64,000 nt of DNA, from NCBI GenBank assembly GCA_963809245.1, contig CAWEIU010000003.1, positions 558,001 to 622,000 of the forward strand. Direction: 5' to 3'. The stretch comes from Roseiarcus sp963809245. Lineage in GTDB: Bacteria; Pseudomonadota; Alphaproteobacteria; Rhizobiales; Beijerinckiaceae. A program made the translations under genes and the position numbers. The notes under the pieces were generated by a model that was not told the DNA's origin, made no database searches, and saw only the letters and a list, made by a program, of their open reading frames with translations. This document shows positions 19,302-26,978 of this stretch, one piece after another (the stretch's first letter is position 1; each line of letters opens with the position of its first letter).

Positions 19302-20211
19302 TTGACCGGGACTCCTCAAGCCGACATCGAAACGCTCGGCCTCTTTGAGGCGCGGCACACCGAATTCCTGCAAACGATCGCGGACCTGCGCCCGCAGTTG
19401 CACCGTTACTGCGCCCGCATGACCGGCTCGGTTCTCGACGGCGAAGACGTCATGCAGGAGGCGCTGTTCGACGCCTTTCGCAAACTGGACGCATTCGACG
19501 ACAGCCGGCCGCTCAGGCCGTGGTTGTTTCGCATCGCCCACAATCACTGCATCGATTTTCTGCGCCGACGCAAGGTCCGCAAGCAGGCCGAGGCGGCCGC
19601 TGTCGAACCCGACTTGGTTCAGCCGGTGGAGCCCGCGGGCCGAGCCCTCGATCGGGCCGTCGAGCGCTTGGTGAGCAATCTTCCCCCGAAAGAGCGCGCC
19701 TGCGTATTGCTGAAGGACGTGTTCGACTATTCGCTCGAGGACATCGCTCAACTCGTCGACTCCACGGTCGGCGGCGTGAAAGCCGCCCTCAATCGCGGTC
19801 GAGGCAAACTGGCGACGCTGCCCGCCGCCTCAGCTGGCCCGGCCGACGGCCGACGCGGAACTCGCGGAATTGCTTCGGCTCTACGTCGATCGGTTCAATC
19901 GGCGCGATTGGGACGGGGTGCGAGAACTCGCCAGCGCCGATGCGCGCCTGCGCGTTGCCGACTGCTTTGCAGGACGGCTCGCCAACTCGCCCTACTTCGT
20001 CGAATACGAGCGGCCGATTATTCCCTGGCGAATGGCCGTCGGCACAATCGACGGCGAGACCGTCATCATTATTTTGCGTGACGATGTCGAGGACGTGACC
20101 CCGTTCTCAGTCATCCGCCTCGACGTGGCCGATGGCCACATCGTGCGCATCGCCGACTACATAAAGTGTCCCTGGGTTATCGAAGCCGCAGCCTCCATCG
20201 CCGTCATCTGA
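19302..20211 (+). pseudogene. ECF sigma factor with SnoaL-like C-terminal domain, frameshifted
   Basis: First frame from TTG 19302: sigma region 2 (LHRYCARMTGSVLDGEDVMQ, FRKLDAFDDSRPLRPWLFRI) and region 4 (LPPKERACVLLKDVFDYSLE, STVGGVKAALNRGRGKL). An extra base near 19830 throws the frame. Removing it joins LPAA to QLARPTADAELAELLRLY and a NTF2/SnoaL-type domain (VDRFNRRDWDGVRELASADA) ending at 20211. The full protein would be about 302 residues, the layout of ECF sigma factors with a regulatory SnoaL tail. Real decay or assembly error. Confidence 0.8.
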
Positions 20212-20221
20212 GCGTACCCCT

Positions 20222-20352
20222 GTCGTCGTCGCGAGCCAAGCGCGGCGATCCAGAGATCGAAGCGCCAGCCGATTGAGGCGCTGGCGGAACGACTCGCGAC
20301 TTGCCGGCGAGGCCACGATCGCTGGATTGGTTCGCTCCGCTCGCAATGACGG
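20222..20352. repeat. ~120 bp dispersed repeat, copy 1
   Basis: Contains GCGATCCAGAGATCGAAGCG, CGACTCGCGACTTGCCGGCG and GGATTGGTTCGCTCCGC. Its reverse complement matches 22645-22760 over most of its length, so the two form an inverted pair around the GFA gene and IS110 element. Confidence 0.8.
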
Positions 20353-20461
20353 CTCCGCCGCGTATCTCGCAGCGCTCGGGAAACGTATTGGGAGCGCAAC
20401 CATCTCCACAGGCTCGACGCCTGATCGAGATGGACCTCATGAGCAAACAAGAGGCCCAATC

Positions 20462-20885
20462 ATGACTCTGAAAACCTATTCGGGCAGCTGCCATTGCGGC
20501 GCAATTCGCTTCGAAGCCGACGTCGATCTCGCCGGGGGGACGATAAAGTGCAATTGTTCAAGCTGCACGAAGGCCCGTTCCTGGCTTGTGGTCGCGCCGG
20601 CCGGTCGCTTTCGTCTTGGTGGCCGGCCAGGAATCCCAGGCTGACTATCAATGGACGCCGCCCGGTCGCGACCGGCCGACGATTCAATTTCACTTCTGCA
20701 AAACATGCGGCATCCGCACGCCCGGGCGCGGGGAGCTTGAAGCCATGGGCGGCGTTTTCTACGCGGTCCAGGTTCCGCTGCTCGACAATGTCGATCCCGA
20801 GGAACTGGCGGCGGCGCCGATCCAATATGTCGACGGCCGCCACGATCATTTTGATCGGCCCCCGGCCGATACGCGCTTCCTTTGA
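20462..20885 (+). pseudogene. GFA-family (CENP-V) zinc protein, frameshifted
   Basis: Start ATG 20462 with GAGG upstream. Zinc motifs GSCHCGAIRFEAD and KCNCSSCTKA are followed by SWLVVAPAGRFRL. One extra G near 20617 breaks the frame. The continuation is VAGQESQADYQW, then FHFCKTCGIRTPGRGE and YAVQVPLLDNVDPEELAAAP. The four-cysteine pattern CxC...CxxC...CxxC is complete once joined, giving about 140 residues. Family members are glutathione-dependent formaldehyde-activating-like proteins; actual activity is uncertain. Confidence 0.85.
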
Positions 20886-20945
20886 ATCGACCGGGCGGGG
20901 AACGTCGACTTTGGTCGCCACCGGCTCCCGCTGACGCAGGGATCC

Positions 20946-21009
20946 CTTCTCCCCGCATAGCCCGTCGAGAGACGGGCGGTCTGACGAACCGCCCTATGCA
21001 GGGAGAAGG
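20946..21009. repeat. Intergenic palindromic repeat (CTTCTCCC/GGGAGAAG)
   Basis: Long imperfect hairpin: CTTCTCCCCGCATAG pairs with CTATGCAGGGAGAAG, with an inner stem CCCGTCGAGAGACGGGC. A distinct type from the CTTGCGGGAG repeats near dnaE2. Confidence 0.75.
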
Positions 21010-21147
21010 ACGCCGATTACATCCAGAGCGTTCTGCAGTTGCGTGGCTCCGTCTTTGCGAGCGGAGCGAAGATTCATGGGGGGTGGATAGCGGCCGGCGT
21101 TGTTGCCAGACTGAAGGTTGCGAACCCACTCACTCTGGAGGCGACCG

Positions 21148-22338
21148 ATGTCACTTGACGCTCGCGAACAACCCGCCGCTATCCGCACGCAGTTTGGCGC
21201 CATTTTCGTTTCCTTGGAACTGAGCCGATCCTGCTGGTTGATCACTTCGCTTTCGCCGGGCGGCGGGGAGAAGATGTCGAGGCATGGCGTGCCGGCGGGA
21301 GACGTCGCGGGGTTGCTGGCGCGGTTCGCCGCCCTCCAGGGCAAGGCGCTGACGCGGACGGGAACCAACTATCCGCTCATCGCCATTCACGAAGCGGGGC
21401 TGGACGGGTTCTGGCTCGACCGGGTGCTGCGGCGGGAGGGGATCGAGAGCCACGTCGTCGACGCGGCCTCGATCGCGGTTTCGCGCCGGCGGCGGCGGGC
21501 CAAGACGGACAAGATCGACGGCGAGGCGTTGGTGCGCGCGCTGCTGGCCTTCAAGCGCGGCGAGCCGCGGGTCTGCGCGATGGTGCGCGCGCCGACGCCC
21601 GACGAGGAGGACCGGCGACGAATTTGCCGCGAGCGCCAGGCGCTGGTCGCCGAGCGGGTGCGGCACGTCAATCGGATCAAGGGGCTGCTGTTTTCCCAAG
21701 GGATCGGCGACTATGAACCGTTGCGGCGCGACCGCCGCCGAGCGCTCGCGGCGCTTCGCGGCGGCGACGGGCGCCCGCTTGGGCTGAATTTGAAAGCGCA
21801 AATCGAACGCGAGCTGGATCGGCTCGAATTGCTGCTCGATCAAATCGGAGCGGTCGAAGCCGCGCGCGACGCGGCGCTGAGCGCGGCGGTCGAGACCGAA
21901 GCGGCGCCCTTGGCGGCGCCCTCGCCCGCCCGGATGTTGCTGCGCCTGAAGGGCGTCGGCCCGCAATTCGCCGCCATTCTGTGGACGGAGGGGCTCTGCC
22001 GCTCGTTCTCCAACCGCCGTCAGATCGCCGCCTATGCGGGCTTGGCGCCGACGCCTTGGCGGAGCGGGACGATCGATTGCGAACAGGGCGTGTCGAAGGC
22101 CGGCAACCCGCGCCTGCGCACGACGATGATCCAAGTGGCCTGGCTGTGGTTGCGCCATCAGCCGCAATCGGCCCTGGCGCGCTGGTTCCACCAGCGGCTC
22201 TCAGGCGCCGGAAAAGGCAAACGCAAGACGACGATCGTCGCGCTCGCCCGCAAACTGCTCGTCGCGCTGTGGAAGTTCGCCAGCGCCGGCGTCATCATTG
22301 AGGGAGCCGTCATGAAAGACGCCGCCGCGATCGGCTGA
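21148..22338 (+). mobile_element. IS110-family transposase
   Basis: 396 residues from ATG 21148 with GGAGG six bases upstream. N-terminal RuvC-like DEDD domain (FGAIFVSLELSRSCWLITSL, EAGLDGFWLDRVL, HVVDAASIAV, RRAKTDKIDGEALVRALLAF) and C-terminal Transposase_20 domain (RLKGVGPQFAAILWTEGL, QIAAYAGLAPTPWRSG, VSKAGNPRLRTTMIQVAWLW). Uninterrupted, so possibly active. IS110 elements lack terminal inverted repeats, so the ends (perhaps about 21050 and 22450) cannot be set here. Confidence 0.93.
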
Positions 22339-22826
22339 CGCGGCTCTCTGACGACAGTTTCCCCCCAATCCGCCGAGGCGCGATCCGTCTCGGTCGATCC
22401 GGGCGGGCGGACCGATGGATTGCCGGGCTTCAAAAGCCGCAGCGAAGAATGGTCCCGCCCTCTCGAGCCCTCGCCGCCGAAAGCGGAATCAGGGTGCGCC
22501 GCTCAAACGCGACGACCGAATGTGAGTTTGTTCTGGCCTTCACGACCAGATCACGCAAACGGGCTCGGACCAGGATCGCCAATCGCGCGCCAAAGGACGC
22601 AATCGCCGCTGGAAAATATCTCCTTGACGAAGACATTCCCCATGTGAGCAATCCAGCGATCGAGGGCTCGCCAGCAAGTCGCGAGTTGTTCCGTGGGCGC
22701 CTCAGTCGGCTGAGGCCGCGATCTCTGGATCGCCGCGCTCCGCTCGCGATGACGACAGGGGGCTGGTTCAACCTAGTGACAACGCGCTCTCACAGCCGAG
22801 CGCTCTAGAGCCGGCGCTTCTTCCGT
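22339..22826. other. Intergenic region after IS110
   Basis: Probable right end of IS110 and a copy of the ~120 bp repeat (22645-22760). Open frames here have no recognisable protein features. Confidence 0.5.
22645..22760. repeat. ~120 bp dispersed repeat, copy 2 (inverted)
   Basis: GAGCAATCCAGCGATCGAGG, then CAAGTCGCGAGTTGTTCCG and CGATCTCTGGATCGCCGCGC. Reverse-complement counterpart of 20222-20352. Confidence 0.8.
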
Positions 22827-23687
22827 TCAGCCCATCCTCTGCAGGCCGGCCCGCGCGACGGCGTTGCCGGGGCTGACCTGGATGGCGCGCTGGTAGGATT
22901 CGACCGCCTTCGGCTTGTTGCCTTCCTTCTCGTAGGCGAGGCCCAGGCCGTTCCAGCCGTCGGCGCTGTTGGCGTCGACGTTGAGCGCGGCGTTGAAATC
23001 CTCGATCGCGGAATCGTACTTTCCTGTCGCGAGGTAGCTCTCGCCGCGCGCCTGATAGGGCGCGCCCGCGAACGGATCGCGGTCGATGGCGTTGTTGAAA
23101 TCGGTGATCGCCTGCTGGTGATTGCCCTGGCGCTGATAGATGAGGCCGCGCGCGTGATAGGCTTGGGCGCCCTCGGGATTGAGACGGATCGCCGTGTCGA
23201 GGTCGGCCAGCGCATCGGGCAGATGGCCGTGCGCGCGAAGCAGATTGCCGCGCCCCAGATAGGCCGAGGCGTCGTTGGGGTTGGCGGCGATGGCGGAGGT
23301 GAAGTCGGTGAGCGCCGGCCCGTCCTTCTGAATCTGCCGATAAGCCAACGCCCGGTTCGTATAGGCGGCGGCGAACTTCGGATCGATCTGGATCGCCTTG
23401 GAGAAGTCCTCGATCGCGCTCTGGAAGCGTCCGCCCTTCGCGTAGGCGATGCCGCGCGTGTTGTAAGCGACCGAATCGTTGGGATTGCGCTGGATGACGT
23501 CGGAAAGCGAAGCGATGTTTCCGGCGTTGGCGCCGGACGTGTCGCTGCCGGAGTCGATTTCCGCCACGCGGCTGGTCTGGGGGGAAAACGAGCCGAGCGT
23601 CTCGCTACAGCCCGCCAGGGCGATCGCCGCAGCCGCAGCCAACACGAGCCGCTCGACTGCCCTACCGGAGCGCGCCGTCATCCCCAT
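22827..23687 (-). CDS. TPR-repeat lipoprotein
   Basis: 286 residues from ATG 23687 (GGAGG nine bases upstream). Lipoprotein signal with lipobox LAGC (LVLAAAAAIALAGCSETLGS). Then about six tetratricopeptide repeats in a row: DSVAYNTRGIAYAKGGRFQS, AAAYTNRALAYRQI, ASAYLGRGNLLRAHGHL, AQAYHARGLIYQRQGNHQQA, GAPYQARGESYLATGKYDSA and ADGWNGLGLAYEKEGNKPKA. Probably periplasm-facing, mediating protein-protein contacts. Conserved in Hyphomicrobiales; function not established. Confidence 0.88.
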   Translation of the reverse strand: MGMTARSGRAVERLVLAAAAAIALAGCSETLGSFSPQTSRVAEIDSGSDTSGANAGNIASLSDVIQRNPNDSVAYNTRGIAYAKGGRFQSAIEDFSKAIQIDPKFAAAYTNRALAYRQIQKDGPALTDFTSAIAANPNDASAYLGRGNLLRAHGHLPDALADLDTAIRLNPEGAQAYHARGLIYQRQGNHQQAITDFNNAIDRDPFAGAPYQARGESYLATGKYDSAIEDFNAALNVDANSADGWNGLGLAYEKEGNKPKAVESYQRAIQVSPGNAVARAGLQRMG

Positions 23688-23810
23688 GGTCGTCAACCTC
23701 CGCCCCGCCGCCCGAGGGCGGAATCAAACTCTTCGTTCGCCTCTCGCATAGGCGAGAAACCAGCGAAAGATAAGTGAGGCCGAGCCTCTTCCCCAGCTTT
23801 ACGTTAGACG

Positions 23811-24062
23811 TCAGCCGTTGGAGCGCGCGGCGCCCGGAGCGGGCTTCGGCTTCATCGGCAGGAGGCCTTCGCGCTGCAGCTTCTTGCGGGCGAGCTTACG
23901 AGCGCGACGGACGGCCTCGGCCTTCTCGCGAGCGCGCTTTTCCGACGGCTTCTCGTAATGACCGCGGAGCTTCATCTCGCGGAAAATCCCCTCGCGCTGC
24001 ATCTTCTTCTTAAGCGCCTTGAGGGCCTGATCGACATTGTTGTCGCGGACGAGAACTTGCAC
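23811..24062 (-). CDS. rpsU: 30S ribosomal protein S21
   Basis: 83 residues from GTG 24062 with AGGA upstream. Typical S21 sequence: MQVLVRDNNVDQALKALKKK, MQREGIFREMKLRGHYEKPS and a basic C-terminal tail. Confidence 0.95.
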   Translation of the reverse strand: MQVLVRDNNVDQALKALKKKMQREGIFREMKLRGHYEKPSEKRAREKAEAVRRARKLARKKLQREGLLPMKPKPAPGAARSNG

Positions 24063-24194
24063 GGGCGATCCTGAGTTGAGAGGCTGAGCCTCAATAAAAC
24101 GGTGCAAATGAGGGCAATAAGGCACCCACGCTCCTGCGAGCGACGTACCCCGTTAATGTTTCCCGTAACAGAAGAGGCCGGCGATGTCCAGCGA

Positions 24195-25289
24195 TCAGCC
24201 CCCTTGTCGCGGCTCCGGCAACACGCGCGTCACATGGCCCATCTTGCGGCCGGGCCGGGTCTCCAGCTTGCCGTAGAGATGGAGCGACAAATCGGGCTGG
24301 GCGAGAATGTCGCGCCATTCCTCGCCCTCGTCGCCGATCAGATTGTGCATCTCGATGCGGCCGCGCCGCCCCGTCGCGCCGAGCGGCCAACCCGCGATGG
24401 CGCGGATGTGCTGCTCGAACTGCGAGGTTTGCGCGCCTTCGATCGTCCAATGACCGGAATTGTGAACGCGCGGCGCGAGCTCATTGACGATGAGCCGTTC
24501 GGCGCCGTCGGCCTCGCGGGCGACGAAGAGCTCGACGCCGATCACCCCGACGTAATCCAGCGCCTCGAGGATCTGAGCCGCGAGCGCACGCGCCGCCGCC
24601 TCCACCCCAGGCCCCACCTTCGCCGGAACGTGGGTGCGCGCGAGGATGTGCCGCTCGTGCTCGTTCTCGCAAAGGTCAAACGCAGCGACCGCGCCCTCGA
24701 GGCTGCGCGCGGCGATCACCGAGGCTTCGCGCTCGAACGAGACGAAGCCCTCGAGAATCATCGGGCCGGCGCCCAGGGTTCGGTGCAGGGCGGGAACGTT
24801 GGAGCCCTCGCGAATCAGCGTCTGGCCCTTGCCGTCGTAGCCGAAGCGCCGCGTCTTGAGGATCGAGGGCCTGCCGAGATCGGCGACCGCCCGCACCAGC
24901 GCGCCGGAATCATCGACCGCGGCGAACGGCGCGGTCGCAATTCCGAGATCGCGCAAAAAGGTCTTCTCGACGAGGCGGTCCTGCGTCAGCGCCAGCGCCC
25001 GCGCCCCGGGACGCACCGGCTTGCGTTCGGCCAGGAACTCGACGCACGAGATCGGCACGTTCTCGAATTCGTAGGTGACGACGTCGACCACCTCGGCGAA
25101 GCGCGCCAAGGCCTCTTCGTCCTCGAAAGACGCCACCGTGCGCGCGCTCGCCGCGTCGTGGGCGGGGGCGTCGGCCTCCGGGGCATAGATGTGGCAGCGC
25201 AGGCCGAGCTTGAGCGCCGCCATGGCGAGCATGCGGCCGAGTTGGCCGGATCCGAGGATGCCGATCGTAGCGCCGGGGGCGAGGATCAT
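24195..25289 (-). CDS. purK: 5-(carboxyamino)imidazole ribonucleotide synthase
   Basis: 364 residues, ATP-grasp enzyme of purine synthesis that carboxylates AIR to N5-CAIR. N-terminus GATIGILGSGQLGRMLA; ATP-grasp features LKTRRFGYDGKGQ, EGFVSFEREASVI and VNELAPRVHNSGHWTIEG. Its ATG overlaps the purE stop (ATGA), so PurE and PurK are translationally coupled and act on consecutive steps. Confidence 0.96.
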   Translation of the reverse strand: MILAPGATIGILGSGQLGRMLAMAALKLGLRCHIYAPEADAPAHDAASARTVASFEDEEALARFAEVVDVVTYEFENVPISCVEFLAERKPVRPGARALALTQDRLVEKTFLRDLGIATAPFAAVDDSGALVRAVADLGRPSILKTRRFGYDGKGQTLIREGSNVPALHRTLGAGPMILEGFVSFEREASVIAARSLEGAVAAFDLCENEHERHILARTHVPAKVGPGVEAAARALAAQILEALDYVGVIGVELFVAREADGAERLIVNELAPRVHNSGHWTIEGAQTSQFEQHIRAIAGWPLGATGRRGRIEMHNLIGDEGEEWRDILAQPDLSLHLYGKLETRPGRKMGHVTRVLPEPRQGG

Positions 25290-25786
25290 TCGGCGCTGTC
25301 CGAAGGGGTCTCGGCCACCGCGGCCGAGCGCGCCGCGCGCCAGGCCTCGAGCCGCTGCGCGAGAGCGTCGTCGCCGAGCGCCAGCACCGACGCCGCGAGC
25401 AAGGCCGCATTAACGGCCCCGGCCGCGCCGATCGCCAGCGTCCCGACCGGCACGCCGGCCGGCATCTGAACGATGGAGAGCAGGCTATCCTGCCCGGACA
25501 GCGCCTTGGATTCGATCGGCACGCCGAACACCGGCAGCGTCGTGAAGGCGGCCGTCATCCCGGGAAGGTGGGCCGCGCCGCCGGCTCCCGCCACGATCAC
25601 CTTGACGCCAGCGGCGCGAGCGCCCTTGGCGAAGGCGACCATCCGGTCGGGCGTGCGATGGGCCGAGACGATGCGCGCCTCGTAGCCGACGCCGAGTTCG
25701 TCGAGCGTCTCCGCGGCGCGCCGCATCGTCGCCCAGTCCGACTGGCTGCCCATGATGATCGCGACGGGTTTGGCGGATGCGGTCAC
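25286..25786 (-). CDS. purE: N5-carboxyaminoimidazole ribonucleotide mutase
   Basis: 166 residues from GTG 25786 (MTASAKPVAIIMGSQSDW). Class I PurE motifs: GSQSDWATMRRAAETLDELG, VSAHRTPDRM, VIVAGAGGAAHLPGMTAAFT, TLPVFGVPIESKALSGQDSL and QMPAGVPVGTLAIGAAGAVN. Converts N5-CAIR to CAIR. Longer upstream extensions do not resemble the family. Confidence 0.95.
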   Translation of the reverse strand: MTASAKPVAIIMGSQSDWATMRRAAETLDELGVGYEARIVSAHRTPDRMVAFAKGARAAGVKVIVAGAGGAAHLPGMTAAFTTLPVFGVPIESKALSGQDSLLSIVQMPAGVPVGTLAIGAAGAVNAALLAASVLALGDDALAQRLEAWRAARSAAVAETPSDSAE

Positions 25787-25871
25787 TGGCGGCTGCCGGG
25801 AAGGGAAAGGCTCGGGAGCATGGGCTGCGCTTAAAGGAACCGCGCGCCGCACGCAAGACGGCCGCCCTGCC

Positions 25872-26081
25872 CTACCCGCGCTCCTCCCAGACGTCGCCGA
25901 CCTTTTCAAAGCTCCGCTTCACCGCAGCCCAGGCGATCCGGAAAGCGGCCTCCTCCTGACGCGGGTCGCCCTTGTGGGCGGCGTAGGCGTGGTTGAAGGC
26001 CTCGCGGAAAATGTCCTGCGCGCGTTCGGGAAGATGGTCGCGCACCGATGACGGCAGGTCTTGGTTGACGCTGTACGGCAT
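25872..26081 (-). CDS. chaB: ChaB family protein
   Basis: 69 residues from ATG 26081 with GGAG seven bases upstream. MPYSVNQDLPSSVRDHLPER, then QDIFREAFNHAYAAH and AFRIAWAAVKRSFEK are characteristic of ChaB. Named as a cation transport regulator in E. coli, but the biochemical role is unsettled. Confidence 0.9.
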   Translation of the reverse strand: MPYSVNQDLPSSVRDHLPERAQDIFREAFNHAYAAHKGDPRQEEAAFRIAWAAVKRSFEKVGDVWEERG

Positions 26082-26495
26082 GGCGAACTCCGACCGGCGC
26101 AGGTTGTCGGCGCGCCGGATGGAAGACATTGCGCCGCAATTTTGGAGCCGGCGCGGCGGGCAGCGAGTCGAGGGCGAACGCCTCGTTTCGACTCACTGCG
26201 GACGTTCATCGCCGACGGCGGAACGACCTGAAGACGCAATGGCGGTTTTCGCCGGACAAGTGGAAACGCGGACATTTGCGGCGGGAAGCGGAGAACTGGC
26301 CACACCCTGTGCACAAGCCGATCCGGCGACGACAGCGACCTTGGGCTTGCCCGAGTCCGTCCCCGAGGGCGAAAGCTGCGCTCTCTGGCCCGAAAATCGT
26401 CGGCGCGCCCCCCACCCCCATCGAATGGTTGCATCTTGCCATGATCGATGAAACAGTCCATCTCGTTGTAAACAACAAGATGGTGAGCTGATTTC
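26082..26495. other. Intergenic region upstream of the methylase operon
   Basis: About 410 bases. Frames are open but show nothing recognisable. Near its end is a short inverted repeat GTTGTAAACAAC (26465-26476), about 20 bases before the first gene of the accessory operon: a possible operator. Confidence 0.5.
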
Positions 26496-26501
26496 TTGAC
26501 A

Positions 26502-26978
26502 GTGCTTTACACTCCTGGCCAGTTGCGCGGCGCGGTGTCGATCGCCCCAGAAACCTATCGCCATTGGAAAAAGGCGCTTGGACGCCTGCAGCGGGGCCGC
26601 GGCCACAGCCCTTGCTTTAGTTCAGGCGATTTAGTCGCGGTGGCTGTGATCAAATCGCTGGCGGTCGATATGGGAGTTCGGATCGGTGCCCTGGCACCCC
26701 TTGGCGAGCCGCTCTTCGATCTGTGCAACCAGTCGCCCTGGCCCGTTCTTGAGCGCACCAAGCTGATCATCGACTTGCCCGGAGCGCAGTTGCAACTGCG
26801 CCCGGAACTCGCAGAGATTTTTAGCGACAGGCCATCGATCACAGTCCCTTTGAGACCCGTTGTTACACAACTTCGCGAGCAACTGCTGGCTGCAAGCAAT
26901 GTCGACGAACAGCCTTCGCTTCGCTTCTCGCCGATCCCGGTCGGCGCTTCAACCGCCGCACGCGGAGGCCGACGGTGA
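26502..26978 (+). CDS. MerR-like DNA-binding protein of the methylase-PIN operon
   Basis: About 158 residues from GTG 26502 (TTG 26496 is an alternative). N-terminal YTPGQLRGAVSIAPETYRHW looks like a MerR-type winged HTH, followed by CFSSGDLVAVAVIKSLAVDM and a helical middle. The C-terminal tail is disordered and basic. Likely an autoregulator of the operon. Its stop overlaps the methyltransferase start (GTGA), so expression is coupled. HTH assignment is by sequence pattern only. Confidence 0.6.
   Translation: MLYTPGQLRGAVSIAPETYRHWKKALGRLQRGRGHSPCFSSGDLVAVAVIKSLAVDMGVRIGALAPLGEPLFDLCNQSPWPVLERTKLIIDLPGAQLQLRPELAEIFSDRPSITVPLRPVVTQLREQLLAASNVDEQPSLRFSPIPVGASTAARGGRR

Noticed and set aside
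22449..22808. 119-residue open frame after IS110
   Set aside because: Runs through the dispersed repeat and has no recognisable features or ribosome binding site.
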